Source of the DNA: Parcubacteria group bacterium GW2011_GWD2_38_11
Lineage (GTDB): Bacteria > Patescibacteriota > Minisyncoccia > Moranbacterales > GWC2-37-73
Direction of reading: 5' to 3'
NCBI GenBank assembly: GCA_000992325.1
Contig: LBTZ01000011.1
Coordinates: 1-46,285 of the forward strand
Length of the DNA stretch: 46,285 bases
The translations under genes and the position numbers were made by a program. Positions 1 through 8,386 of this stretch are shown one piece after another (position 1 is the stretch's first letter; each line of letters begins with the position of its first letter). The notes under the pieces were generated by a model, which was given only the letters and a program-made list of their open reading frames with translations, had not been told where the DNA came from and searched no databases.

Positions 1-99
1 AAGTTCTTTTGCGTGAAAGAAAAGGTCTTTGTCACTTCCTTCTTGGGAAATGAATCCGAATCCTCGGTCTGTCAAACGCTTGATTGTTCCTTGGTTCAT
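1..99 (-). CDS. csp: Cold-shock domain protein, N-terminal 33 residues (runs off the window)
   Basis: This is the start of a CspA-type nucleic-acid-binding protein that unwinds or chaperones RNA. The visible residues begin MNQGTIKRL and contain both RNA-binding motifs of the family, GFGFI (RNP1) and DLFFH (RNP2), at the expected spacing. Family members are about 65-70 residues, so roughly half the protein lies beyond the left edge. The start is the ATG at 99-97. I see no clear Shine-Dalgarno sequence. A 150-nt imperfect palindrome lies directly upstream. The family assignment is firm; which paralogue it is cannot be told. Confidence 0.93.
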   Translation of the reverse strand, partial: MNQGTIKRLTDRGFGFISQEGSDKDLFFHAKEL

Positions 100-140
100 T
101 GTGTTGTTTGATAGTTTTAGTTAAATGCACGATTGTTAGG

Positions 141-292
141 CTTTGTAGCAAAATAATTTGTGCAGTTCGTGCTCAGGTTTGCATCAGATTTGTCTTAAAA
201 AATTTGAAAGATATCGAGATACCTTGAAGATTTTTTTAGGCAAAGATGATGTGAAGATGGGTGCGAAATGTATAAATTATTTTGCTACAGAG
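141..292. repeat. Long imperfect palindrome (about 75-nt arms)
   Basis: The outer 19-20 nt on each side are nearly perfect complements (left TGTAGCAAAATAATTT, right AAATTATTTTGCTACA). The inner arms stay alignable down to a centre near 216. Many arm differences are transitions that would form G-U pairs if the plus strand were RNA. It fills most of the gap between the cold-shock gene and the ABC-F gene. An open frame across it (158-364) has no protein character. The rest of the gap (293-405) shows only a small GCGCACC/GGTGC hairpin. Confidence 0.7.
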
Positions 293-405
293 ACTTGGTT
301 GCTCAAACATGTTCGACTAGTACTGCTTGCGCACCAACTGGTGCTTCTTAAATATAGCATATAGCAGCTAAAAAGTCAATGCGTACGCTACCGCGGCAGA
401 AGATA

Positions 406-1857
406 TTACTTTTCAAGATCCAAAATCTCATCAATTCTAATTTGCTCAACAAATTCGGGAACATGAGAAACAAGCACCATAGCGCCTTCATATTTACTAA
501 GTGCCTCGGCAATTATTGGCAAATGACGGAAATTTATATGATTTGTTGGCTCATCTAAAATTAAAAGACCTGGCTCTTGAAGCACCAACCGCGCAAAAGC
601 AACCAATCCTTTCTGTCCTTCTGAAAGTGTGCCAACTTTTGAATTCATTATTTTTTTGTCTAGCAAAAATCCAGAAGCCACGCTTCTAAGTTTGTGTTCG
701 TCTGATCCACCCATTACACTTGCCAAAGATTCATATACCGTATCATCAAAATCTAGAGTTGAAAAGTCTTGACGATAATATCCAACTCGCACTCCTTCAG
801 CAATTTTTGCGCCAGCAGCTTTTCCGACAGCCAAGGATTCCAAAAGTGTGCTCTTGCCGATTCCATTTGGACCAGCCAACAACAGATGCTGATTTTTTTT
901 AAGTCCTACATTAGCATCTTTTGGATATGGATGATGATTTATAATCACAGTAAGTGAAGAAATTTTTAAAAGATCACCAGAAAGTTCCGGTTGTGAAGGA
1001 ATTGTAAAAGCTCTGATCGCTTGATCTTCTTTTCGCACGTCCACTTTGGCTTCTTCCATTTCTTCAGCCTTTTCGCGCATTCTGCGAGCCACGAGCCTCA
1101 TCTTTCCTCCTTTGTTTGCAAAGAAGTTTGCCTTTTCTTTGTTGGCAATAATTTCTTTTTCGTATTGGGCATTTTTCATTTCCTCTTTTTCAATGCGCGC
1201 AGCAATTTCTGCAACCACTACATAATAATCTCCAAGATATTGATCAACTTTTTTTGTGAAAACATCGAGATACAAAACTCCATCAGTAAAAGAATTCAAA
1301 AAGTCAGCATCATGCGAAATCACGATGCAAGTTTTTTGATATCCAATCAAAAAAGAAGTCAGATGAGCAATTCCAGCTTTGTCTAAATTATTTGTCGGCT
1401 CATCCAAAATTAAAAGGTCTGGATTTTGAATTAAAGCTGAAGCCAAAAGCAAACGCGCCTGTTGTCCTCCAGAAAAAGCTCGAATAATTTTATCATGCGG
1501 CGCACTCAAATTGACGACTTCCAAAACCGCATCAATCTTTGGATCAATACTATATATCTTTTCATCAAAACATTTTTCAAAAAATTCTTTAACTGTCAGA
1601 TCAAGATCTTCGCGAGGAATAACTTGCTTAGCATATGCAATTTTAAGACGATCATCTACAAAAATAGAACCGTCATCGGCTTTCAGCGCGCCTGTAATCA
1701 GGTTGAAAATGGTGCTTTTGCCAGCGCCATTTTGTCCCATTAGCGTCATTTTTGTCCCGCGCCTAAGAGAAAAAGAAGCTTCTTCCAAAATAGGTTTATC
1801 GTGTCCATATTCAAAAGAAACCTTATTAAATCTAACTGCAACGTCGTTGTTTGCCAT
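406..1857 (-). CDS. ABC-F family ATPase (ribosome-associated type)
   Basis: This is a soluble protein with two ABC ATPase domains and no membrane segments, the ABC-F layout (EttA/Uup/YdiF relatives) that acts on ribosomes as translation factors or in antibiotic protection. Domain 1 has Walker A GQNGAGKST (about residue 41), signature FSGGQQ (about 128) and Walker B LLILDEPTNNLD. A charged coiled linker rich in Lys and Glu follows (about 215-285). Domain 2 has GPNGIGKST, LSEGQKG and LLILDEPTNHIN. At 483 residues it is at the short end of the family. It starts at ATG 1857, divergent from the gene at 2026. The specific role (EttA-like or resistance) cannot be decided. Confidence 0.93.
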   Translation of the reverse strand: MANNDVAVRFNKVSFEYGHDKPILEEASFSLRRGTKMTLMGQNGAGKSTIFNLITGALKADDGSIFVDDRLKIAYAKQVIPREDLDLTVKEFFEKCFDEKIYSIDPKIDAVLEVVNLSAPHDKIIRAFSGGQQARLLLASALIQNPDLLILDEPTNNLDKAGIAHLTSFLIGYQKTCIVISHDADFLNSFTDGVLYLDVFTKKVDQYLGDYYVVVAEIAARIEKEEMKNAQYEKEIIANKEKANFFANKGGKMRLVARRMREKAEEMEEAKVDVRKEDQAIRAFTIPSQPELSGDLLKISSLTVIINHHPYPKDANVGLKKNQHLLLAGPNGIGKSTLLESLAVGKAAGAKIAEGVRVGYYRQDFSTLDFDDTVYESLASVMGGSDEHKLRSVASGFLLDKKIMNSKVGTLSEGQKGLVAFARLVLQEPGLLILDEPTNHINFRHLPIIAEALSKYEGAMVLVSHVPEFVEQIRIDEILDLEK

Positions 1858-1959
1858 ATTTTTGGACAGCTTTTTAGGCTTTAGCTTTTTAGCTTATTAG
1901 GAAAATGCACTGAGCTCATATTCTAGCGCATATTTTTAAAAAAGCCAAGCCCCTGCGCC

Positions 1960-1987
1960 TTTACTTTTTATAAAATCATATTATACT
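1960..1987 (+). promoter_or_regulatory. Sigma-70-type promoter for the gene at 2026
   Basis: TTTACT (1960-1965) and TATACT (1982-1987) are separated by 16 nt and lie about 40 nt ahead of the ATG at 2026, which has its own AAAAGGAG ribosome site at 2011-2018. This is a sequence match only. Confidence 0.5.
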
Positions 1988-2025
1988 AAGCAAAGTTCAT
2001 TATCCCATTGAAAAGGAGTCTTTTT

Positions 2026-2700
2026 ATGGCCCAGGCCAAGAAAAAACCAAATGTGAGTCTTAAAGTGTTAATTTCAACGATTAGATTCAAAGTGTTATCG
2101 CTTATTTCAAAAGTGCTGACTATCAGGAATTTGGCAATCGTAATTAGCGCTCTCCTACTATTTATCGGAAGCCATCTTTTCAAACAACAGCAACTCTTGC
2201 AAAAAACAAAATGGGAGAGTGATTATGCCCAGAAAAAAAAGATTACTGAAGACAAGAAAACAATGTTTTGGGTTTCAAAAACCTCCTTGCAAGGAAACAG
2301 CGACAAGAGATTGTGGCTAAAAACAAAAATGGAGTTCAGCATAAAAAAAGAACTCGCTGTTCCCGATATGGAAGATTCTGAAAAATTTTATTTCAAAGCA
2401 AATAATTTTCCAAATTACTTTGAATACAGTGTTTGTGACACCTATGGAAGCGAACTGCTACTACGTCCGCCACCGAAATCAAACAAACCCGACTTCAATA
2501 AGTCGGGTTTACTTTTTTATCTTGATAGTAGCTTCGAAAAAATATTTACTCAACAACAACAAATTTTTCCTTTGGTGCTTTGCATACTGGGCAAATTTCA
2601 GGAGCCTCTCCTAACTCAAGTTGTCCGCAGACTTGGCAAACAAAATATTTTTGCTCAGCAAGATCTTCGCCACTTTCAATTTCATTCAAGGCTGAAATGA
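2026..2700 (+). CDS. Single-pass membrane protein of unknown function; 3' end doubtful
   Basis: I do not recognise the family. The start at ATG 2026 is favoured over an upstream TTG (2008) because AAAAGGAG sits 7 nt before it. The basic N terminus (MAQAKKK) is followed by one hydrophobic segment (about residues 33-50, LAIVISALLLFIG), then a soluble region to about residue 155. The frame then runs straight through a strong terminator hairpin (2485-2510) and continues 155 nt antisense to the rubrerythrin gene. That tail has no protein character and probably reflects a lost stop or a frameshift. In another frame a TAA stop lies at 2498-2500, inside the terminator. The real product probably ends near 2,480-2,510. 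Confidence 0.55.
   Translation: MAQAKKKPNVSLKVLISTIRFKVLSLISKVLTIRNLAIVISALLLFIGSHLFKQQQLLQKTKWESDYAQKKKITEDKKTMFWVSKTSLQGNSDKRLWLKTKMEFSIKKELAVPDMEDSEKFYFKANNFPNYFEYSVCDTYGSELLLRPPPKSNKPDFNKSGLLFYLDSSFEKIFTQQQQIFPLVLCILGKFQEPLLTQVVRRLGKQNIFAQQDLRHFQFHSRLK
2485..2510. terminator. Bidirectional intrinsic terminator
   Basis: The perfect stem AAACCCGACTT/AAGTCGGGTTT has a 4-nt loop. It is followed by ACTTTTTTAT on the plus strand and by T-rich sequence on the minus strand. It lies between the converging gene at 2026 and the rubrerythrin gene. Confidence 0.8.
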
Positions 2701-3049
2701 ATTCCTTTTGATGCTTTTTTTCAACTTCATTAGCCCAAATGAACCCATTTTCAGAATTTTTTTCTCCCTCATTTTGGGCATCAGTAATAAATTCTGGATA
2801 CATCGTTTCAATTTCATAGGTTTCACCAGCAATTGCACTTTTCACATTTTCAACTGAGTTTTTAATCCCACCCAAATTAGCCAAGTGTTTCAAAGCATGA
2901 ATCGTTTCACCCTCAGCTACTGCGCGAAAAAGTTTAGCTAGATTATTCTTACCTTCTTTTTCGGCAGCTTTAGCAAAAGCCAAATATTTTCGATTGGCCT
3001 GTGATTCTCCTGCAAAAGCAGCTTTCAAGTCTTCTTGTGTTTTAGACAT
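2546..3049 (-). CDS. rbr: Rubrerythrin
   Basis: Rubrerythrin is a cytoplasmic non-haem di-iron peroxidase that reduces hydrogen peroxide in anaerobes. The N-terminal ferritin-like four-helix domain carries the metal ligands: Glu in AGESQANRKY (about residue 14), EGETIHALKH (about 47-56) and the later EVEKKHQKEF. The C terminus is a rubredoxin-type FeS4 site with CQVCG and CPVCK. The 167 residues are slightly shorter than the classic 190. A TATAAT box (3082-3077) lies 28 nt before the ATG. No Shine-Dalgarno sequence is visible. Function is inferred from the intact motifs. Confidence 0.95.
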   Translation of the reverse strand: MSKTQEDLKAAFAGESQANRKYLAFAKAAEKEGKNNLAKLFRAVAEGETIHALKHLANLGGIKNSVENVKSAIAGETYEIETMYPEFITDAQNEGEKNSENGFIWANEVEKKHQKEFISALNEIESGEDLAEQKYFVCQVCGQLELGEAPEICPVCKAPKEKFVVVE

Positions 3050-3076
3050 ATGTTTTTAATTACTAATTACTTTTTA

Positions 3077-3082
3077 ATTATA
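3077..3082 (-). promoter_or_regulatory. -10 element upstream of rubrerythrin
   Basis: A perfect TATAAT hexamer on the minus strand lies 28 nt before the rubrerythrin ATG. The -35 region is weak (TTAGAG-like), so only the -10 box is claimed. Confidence 0.4.
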
Positions 3083-3102
3083 CCTTAAAATGGCAATTAT
3101 CT

Positions 3103-4314
3103 CTAAGTCCCTGTTTTATTTGATGAAATTTCTGAAATAGCACTGTTGATATTTTTTCCTGCCAAAATATTATTAATGACATCCTCATCTTTACAAGAAT
3201 AAGCATTGTCAGGAGAATAAAATTTCTTTTTAGGCCCGCGACAACCTCCGTTATCCTTATATAGCACTCCGAAATATGGCATCATAAACCCCATATTCTG
3301 CGCAGAGAATTTTTTATACAAAGAATCCAAAGTCTGAGCTCTTTTTTCTGGTTCCATTCGCGCAAAAATATCAAGATCATCACTAGGGATACCAGTCCAA
3401 TCCAAATGCAGCAAAACATTTTTAGCTTTAGCTGAAAAGTTTTTGTGCCACAAAAGCGCCCAGCAGCTTCCTCTTCCTGAAAAACATGGTCCGTCCTCAA
3501 CACTGCCATCTTCAGCCAGTCCAACTCCTCCCTCAATATAATCAAATAGTTTTAAATATTTTTCATCCGCAATTGATCCCGTTTGCGCGCCGATCACAAT
3601 ATCAACATTCTTTTCTTTTGCGTAAGCGCGAATTTTGGAGATAATCTTGGGTGCATAATCTTTTTTTGCATCTTCTTGCATATAAATCTGACCAAATGTA
3701 AAACTCTGCACTCCAGCGTCAATAGCCTTTTGCGAAATATATTGAATATAATCACGATATTCCTCACTGGCAAAAGTTGGCTTACAACTACCCTCACCCC
3801 AAACATTTTCACTACCGTCGCGACACATTTCTCTAAAATCGAACTCTTTATTTTTAAGCTCATTGAAATAATGCGCCCTGAAGTTTATAGCTTCAGCAAT
3901 AAACATTCCATACACTAAATCTTTTTTATTGATCTGACCCATCACATATCCCACCGTTTCAAAATCTGGGGGCTTAAGCCAGGTCTCAATCGCGCGATGC
4001 AAATAATAACAATTAGATCTGTTGATGAGTGCCACAAAATTTTCATTTTCCGGATTATACTCCGAAAGCAGACCGTCTGCCACACAACCTTGAGCTTTGA
4101 GTTTTTCCATTGATACTGGCGAAGGCTTGGGTCGCTCAATTATATTAAAAGACAAAATTTTATGTTGCTTCTTGGTGACAATAACCATTTCAGGCTCTTT
4201 GAATTCCAGATTTTTAGACATCAACACAAAAAATCCCCCCGATGCAATAGCGGCGACTAAAATAATAACTACAGCAAAAGAAGTCTTGATTTGATGTTTT
4301 AAATCAATTTTCAT
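3103..4314 (-). CDS. Membrane-anchored extracellular protein of unknown function
   Basis: One N-terminal transmembrane segment (about residues 12-31) follows a short cytoplasmic stretch (MKIDLKHQIK), so the remaining 370 residues should lie outside. The outside part contains at least eight cysteines (for example SNCYYL, EMCRDG, GSCKPTF, GPCFSG, GSCWAL, GGCRGP, YSCKDE), which suggests disulfides. Segments such as VDIVIGAQTG and NVLLHLDWTG alternate like strands of a TIM barrel, so a glycoside-hydrolase-like fold is possible, but I see no catalytic signature I can name. It is a stand-alone gene ahead of rubrerythrin with about 50 nt between them. Confidence 0.8.
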   Translation of the reverse strand: MKIDLKHQIKTSFAVVIILVAAIASGGFFVLMSKNLEFKEPEMVIVTKKQHKILSFNIIERPKPSPVSMEKLKAQGCVADGLLSEYNPENENFVALINRSNCYYLHRAIETWLKPPDFETVGYVMGQINKKDLVYGMFIAEAINFRAHYFNELKNKEFDFREMCRDGSENVWGEGSCKPTFASEEYRDYIQYISQKAIDAGVQSFTFGQIYMQEDAKKDYAPKIISKIRAYAKEKNVDIVIGAQTGSIADEKYLKLFDYIEGGVGLAEDGSVEDGPCFSGRGSCWALLWHKNFSAKAKNVLLHLDWTGIPSDDLDIFARMEPEKRAQTLDSLYKKFSAQNMGFMMPYFGVLYKDNGGCRGPKKKFYSPDNAYSCKDEDVINNILAGKNINSAISEISSNKTGT

Positions 4315-4427
4315 CTTTTTCTTTTTAATACCTATTTAATAGTACGCTTCAAACAAAAATACCTTGCGAAATCTTTTTATCCATTCCCTGTATTATTAAA
4401 GGTAATTAATTAAATTTAACAAAAATT

Positions 4428-4574
4428 ATGTGGACAATCTTTCTCATTCTTCTGATTCTTTGGTTTTTAGGCTTTCTTACCGCTAACACTTTTGGCGGCT
4501 TGATCCACTTACTACTAGTAGTGGCACTTATAGTTTTGATTATCCAATTACTTCAAGGTCGCAAAATTTTATAG
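4428..4574 (+). CDS. Lmo0937-like small membrane protein (DUF5670-like), 48 residues
   Basis: This short plus-strand gene encodes a peptide beginning MWTIFLILLILWFLGF. It has two hydrophobic helices separated by the polar turn TANTFGGLIH, and a basic end (LQGRKIL). This is the layout of the small Lmo0937-type membrane proteins found across bacteria, whose function is unknown. The assignment is by pattern recall. It has no strong ribosome site. It converges on the secreted protein gene at 4636. Confidence 0.75.
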   Translation: MWTIFLILLILWFLGFLTANTFGGLIHLLLVVALIVLIIQLLQGRKIL

Positions 4575-4635
4575 TTATAATTTTCATCTGTTGTTCTGTT
4601 TTGTTCCACCTCTCCTAGTGAGCAATAAAACTGGC

Positions 4636-5124
4636 TTATTTTTTGCTATTTAAATATTTCTGAATCATCTTGGCATATTTTTGCTGAGGATAATAACATA
4701 GGGAGTTAGGGGTTTCATTTGGATCAAGGCAACATTCACCATCAATATGACCCTTGGAATTTTTTTTACTCTTTTTTGGATTATCATTTTTACGCGCGCA
4801 AATTCTCTTTCCATTTACGACTTTCGTTTTGGAAAGAATAGGACCTGGTTTTCCTATTGCGCCATTTGCAATATTAGGAGTAGCTGCCTTCTTTAGGGGT
4901 GTAATTGAAACTTTTGACTTGCTCACTGCTTTTGCAAAAGTAATTTCAGCCTTATTATCCGTCAAAAAAACAGTACTGGAAACATTTCCTCCATAATAAA
5001 CATTCTGTGCATTGGCCTTTTGCACTGAAACTTCTGGAATAACATTTGTCGTAAAAAAATTTCCAGAGATAAACAAGGATAATCCTCCTATAGCGATAAA
5101 TTTAAATATTTGCTGCTTTAACAT
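4636..5124 (-). CDS. Secreted hypothetical protein
   Basis: The N terminus is a signal peptide: MLKQQIFKFIAIGGLSLF with an ANAQ|NVYY-type cleavage site near residue 40. The mature part is basic, about 120 residues. A Lys/Asn-rich middle (KNDNPKKSKKNSKG) is followed by a small Cys cluster (GECCLDP, SLCYYP), with another Cys at RICARK, so a short disulfide-bonded module is likely. I do not recognise the family. The 203-nt gap upstream (5125-5327) shows nothing further that I can name. Confidence 0.7.
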   Translation of the reverse strand: MLKQQIFKFIAIGGLSLFISGNFFTTNVIPEVSVQKANAQNVYYGGNVSSTVFLTDNKAEITFAKAVSKSKVSITPLKKAATPNIANGAIGKPGPILSKTKVVNGKRICARKNDNPKKSKKNSKGHIDGECCLDPNETPNSLCYYPQQKYAKMIQKYLNSKK

Positions 5125-5327
5125 ACTTTTTCCTTAAGTTACGCCCTTTAATACAAGCGACTGGGAAAAAATTTTCAATAAACCAAGGACGACTACTGCA
5201 CAATCAAGGACTCCGAACCCAGGAAGCCTAAATTCAATATTTAATTCAAAAAAAAACCGCCCTTGCAGTTCTTTCATTTTTCCTTGTCTTGCGTTTTTTA
5301 AATCAAGAAACTATTTTTCTATTAGAT

Positions 5328-6275
5328 CTACGCATTTTTAACCATAAATCGCACAATATCTTCCACCACATTTCGTGTTTGACCATGCGTTGGATTATAG
5401 TGAATATATAGATCAGGCTTTCCATTTATCTCAATAATATGAAAGGATTGCTGCGACGGATCCTTGGAAATATCACTGCACATAACATCAATGCCGACAA
5501 GATATTTTCCCACAACCTTAGATGCTGCCACGCAAATTTTTTCAATATCAGGGTGCACACTATCAGTAACATCTCTTGTTTCACCGCCTTCCGCCAAACA
5601 AGAACTTTTTTTAATATACGCTATTTCATTTTTTGTCATCACGCTTTCCAGCGTAAAATTTTGCTCTTTTAAAATTTGCACCAACTTTTCATCAAATTCT
5701 GTTCGCTTTTCTGTTGAGTCTTGTTTTTCTTCAATAATCTTGCGCAAAGTAGAAACCCCATCACCCACCGCATAAGGAGGAATCATTTCAAGTGCCCCAA
5801 TCACCTTTTCATCCAACACAAGTAATCTGTATTCCTTCCCAAATACCATTTCCTGTGCGATCATACTTCGATAATGTGGCAACTCTTCTTCCAATAAAAT
5901 CATTGCATCGCGAATATTTCCAATAAGGGGGAATATTCCCCTGCTATTAGAACCCTGGGCATCTTTCAGAATAATCGGGTATTTAAGCGCGCTCAGCTGT
6001 TTTTCCGCTTCTTGCTTGATAAAGCTCTTTTTATAAAAACATTCACTTTGAGGGGAAGGCAGATTATGCGCAAGAAGAAGTTTATGCGTAATATCTTTGC
6101 AGCGAGTCAACTGCCCACTAACAAAAGACTGACGAGTGATAGAAATTTTACGTTCGAGCAAAATACGCTTTCCCAAAACATTTATATAAAAACATCCCCG
6201 TTCAGGAACGAATTCTTCGATAGTGCCACCCATATTTAAAATGGCATTTTTGATAATCAGGGGATTTTTTTTCAT
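5328..6275 (-). CDS. ATP-grasp ligase, cyanophycin-synthetase/GshAB-like
   Basis: This is an ATP-grasp enzyme expected to form an amide bond by way of an acyl-phosphate. The fold is visible in LKYPIILKDAQGSNSRGIF (lysine and glycine loop, about residues 95-115), in VFGKEYRLLVLDEKVIGALEMIPP, in the VGDGVSTLRKIIEE stretch typical of cyanophycin-synthetase and GshAB ATP-grasp domains, and in the C-terminal FHIIEINGKPDL metal-binding end. The N-terminal Mur-like half of true cyanophycin synthetase is absent (315 residues in all). The substrate is unknown. A consensus promoter precedes it (6344-6316). Confidence 0.82.
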   Translation of the reverse strand: MKKNPLIIKNAILNMGGTIEEFVPERGCFYINVLGKRILLERKISITRQSFVSGQLTRCKDITHKLLLAHNLPSPQSECFYKKSFIKQEAEKQLSALKYPIILKDAQGSNSRGIFPLIGNIRDAMILLEEELPHYRSMIAQEMVFGKEYRLLVLDEKVIGALEMIPPYAVGDGVSTLRKIIEEKQDSTEKRTEFDEKLVQILKEQNFTLESVMTKNEIAYIKKSSCLAEGGETRDVTDSVHPDIEKICVAASKVVGKYLVGIDVMCSDISKDPSQQSFHIIEINGKPDLYIHYNPTHGQTRNVVEDIVRFMVKNA

Positions 6276-6315
6276 TTTTTACTTATTTAATAATTCATCG
6301 CTTACTAAGCAATTA

Positions 6316-6344
6316 ATAATACAATATTTATTCAAAAATGTCAA
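6316..6344 (-). promoter_or_regulatory. Consensus promoter for the ATP-grasp gene
   Basis: On the minus strand TTGACA (6344-6339) and TATTAT (6321-6316) are separated by exactly 17 nt and lie about 40 nt before the ATG at 6275. The -35 box overlaps the edge of a short palindrome (about 6341-6376, CCATTAGAAATTTCTAACGG core), which could be an operator. Confidence 0.6.
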
Positions 6345-6386
6345 CCCCATTAGAAATTTCTAACGGGTCAACTTTTGAGACAACTT

Positions 6387-6410
6387 AAAAGAGCTCCGTG
6401 GAGCTCTTTT
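6387..6410 (-). terminator. Intrinsic terminator after the FN3 protein gene
   Basis: The palindrome AAAAGAGCTCC/GGAGCTCTTTT with a 2-nt loop lies 14 nt downstream of the stop of the gene at 6425-8143. Its end supplies a short T tract on the minus strand. Confidence 0.65.
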
Positions 6411-6424
6411 GTTTATTCATATTC

Positions 6425-8143
6425 CTACTTCCCTGCTTTATTTTTCAGGAAAAGATATTGCTTGTAGATGCGATATTTTTTATAAGCATTATAACCAGCC
6501 TGGGTTTTTTCATCTAATTTAGCAAGTTCCCTGCTGCCGATTAATCTATACTTTGCGTACACAGCTTTTAAGCGTTCAAGCTCAGCTGAGTTTGTTTTTT
6601 TAAGTTTTTTAACTTGAACATACGATTTTTTAGATACTGCCACGTTGTGTATTTTTTTGTATTTTTTGTAAGCTTTTAAATTTTTTCCTTCACTTTCCTT
6701 GCTACTTACCACGGGATTGTTGATCACAATTGCCTTATCAAACACATACGAATGACTCATCACTGTTCCTTTGTTGTCACTTATGTCATAAACAACTGCC
6801 TTCAAAACTTTTGTTTGTCCGTCGTCTCCATCAACGTTTATTGGTCCGCTTACTTGAGAGCTTGTATTGTCAGGCTCTGTTCCATCAAGCGTATAATAAA
6901 TCGTTGGATCAACATCACCTCCAGCTGGTGGAGTTAACAACACAGACTGAGCAGAAGAATATGTTTCACCTTCTATGTTTGCTGTTGGTGCATCTGGACC
7001 AGTTGTATCTGGAATTGGCAAGGTTGTAAAGGAGACTTCTTCACCATAACCAGTTCCTGCGCCACCACTAGCAGAGGCCTTCACAAAATAAATCGTATCA
7101 GGACTAAGCCCTGTCATCGGACAGGAAAAAGTTCCTTCAACGCCCACTCCTAAATTACAAGAACCGGTATAATTTCCTGATTCCGTTCCCCAAGAAATAG
7201 TCCTGGATGGGATAAGAGGGGCTCCCCTGAAAGTCATATCTCCATTTGCAGTCGCTGATGTTTGAGTAATATCAGAAACCGCATTTGTAACAACTATTGG
7301 AAGGGCTGGAACTGCTTCTGTTGTGAATGATAGGATTTCTCCATAAGATGATCCTGCGCTATTATACGCGTAGGCCTGAAAATAATAAGTTGTATTAGGC
7401 GTAAGACCATTCATTTCAGAAGAATACACACCCACAGAACCTGTGCCAGGAGGACCATCTGTATTCCACAGATTTGATTCAATTGGTTCATTAACCCATT
7501 GGTGAATAAGTCTTGTAGTGTTCTCTCCTCCAGTATCCAAAAGTTCAGCATTAACTATAGCTGATGTTTGTGTCACATCTGAAGCTGCAATAGTAGCAAC
7601 AGTAGGCGCTGAAACAACAAATGAATTATCAATAAACATCTCAAGTTCTGAAACACCAACTGATGAGAACTCATTGGCAATGGCCGTGATATGTAATTTA
7701 TAAAAAAAATAATTTTCTGGTGCAGCAATTATGAATTCTTGAGATTGAAAATCACTAAAAACAACATTACTTCTGGAATCAAGAACTACCCAGTCAGCTC
7801 CATTAATACTACTTTGCAATTCCCAGCTCTTAGGGGCCATATTGGAAGCATTCCCATTGCTTGTGATGGCATATTTTGCTACTCTCACTGGATTGCTATC
7901 AGTAAATTGATACCCCACCCATTGAGGCAATCCAGGATCTGAAATCCAGGTTGCTACAAAATGATCGAAAGCTGACACCATACTTCCAATGCCCGTGCTT
8001 GCTGTTACTACTCCAGAAGGAAGGAAATTAGTAGTCATTGCTGGAATTATGTTAGCAGAATATTCAGCTTTAGCACTTTCAATTGAAAAGAACAACGTAA
8101 AACCTATTAGCACCAACAACATTTTGATTTTCATTTTTTTCAT
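6425..8143 (-). CDS. Secreted multidomain surface protein (discoidin-like, FN3 repeats, chitobiase C-terminal-like)
   Basis: The signal peptide is MKKMKIKMLLVLIGFTLFF with a SAKAEYS-type cleavage. An N-terminal discoidin/F5-8C-like region (about residues 30-170) has FVATWISDPGLPQWVGYQF, a carbohydrate-binding-like pattern. Two fibronectin type III-like repeats follow (about 180-375), each with the TQTSA and GLTPNTTYYF/GLSPDTIYFV landmarks. A chitobiase/HEX C-terminal-like domain (IYYTLDGTEPD, about 395-465) comes next. The tail (about 475-572) is Lys/Tyr-rich and could bind the cell surface. It probably acts as an adhesin. TATAAT directly precedes the first codons, so the ATG at 8134 could be a leaderless start. 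Confidence 0.85.
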   Translation of the reverse strand: MKKMKIKMLLVLIGFTLFFSIESAKAEYSANIIPAMTTNFLPSGVVTASTGIGSMVSAFDHFVATWISDPGLPQWVGYQFTDSNPVRVAKYAITSNGNASNMAPKSWELQSSINGADWVVLDSRSNVVFSDFQSQEFIIAAPENYFFYKLHITAIANEFSSVGVSELEMFIDNSFVVSAPTVATIAASDVTQTSAIVNAELLDTGGENTTRLIHQWVNEPIESNLWNTDGPPGTGSVGVYSSEMNGLTPNTTYYFQAYAYNSAGSSYGEILSFTTEAVPALPIVVTNAVSDITQTSATANGDMTFRGAPLIPSRTISWGTESGNYTGSCNLGVGVEGTFSCPMTGLSPDTIYFVKASASGGAGTGYGEEVSFTTLPIPDTTGPDAPTANIEGETYSSAQSVLLTPPAGGDVDPTIYYTLDGTEPDNTSSQVSGPINVDGDDGQTKVLKAVVYDISDNKGTVMSHSYVFDKAIVINNPVVSSKESEGKNLKAYKKYKKIHNVAVSKKSYVQVKKLKKTNSAELERLKAVYAKYRLIGSRELAKLDEKTQAGYNAYKKYRIYKQYLFLKNKAGK

Positions 8144-8330
8144 TATAAAATATTAAAATTAATATATATTAATATGCATTATTTTTATTTTTTATAATAA
8201 TAAATATTTCCTTTAAGGCAATTTTAAACGACATAAAATTTTTTATTTTTAATTATGAAATGTTAAACGCATAAATATTATTATAGCTTATTTTCATTTT
8301 TCCGTATAATCAACAGATATTGTTAAATTT

Positions 8331-8361
8331 AAAAGCCGCCTAATAATATTAAGCGGCTTTA
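8331..8361 (-). terminator. Intrinsic terminator after the serpin-like gene
   Basis: AAAGCCGCCTAA/TTAAGCGGCTTT pair around a short AT loop, 26 nt past the stop of the gene at 8387, with T-rich sequence following on the minus strand. The remainder of the 8144-8386 gap is very AT-rich with no gene seen. Confidence 0.7.
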
Positions 8362-8386
8362 TTTACATAACAACTATGTAACAAGC

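Noticed and set aside
158-364. Open frame of 68 codons on the plus strand
   Set aside because: It lies mainly within the arms of the 141-292 palindrome and has no domain, ribosome site or protein-like composition.
1021-1386. Plus-strand open frame of 121 codons opposite the ABC-F gene
   Set aside because: It is a shadow of the ABC-F coding sequence; Phe/His-rich composition typical of antisense frames.
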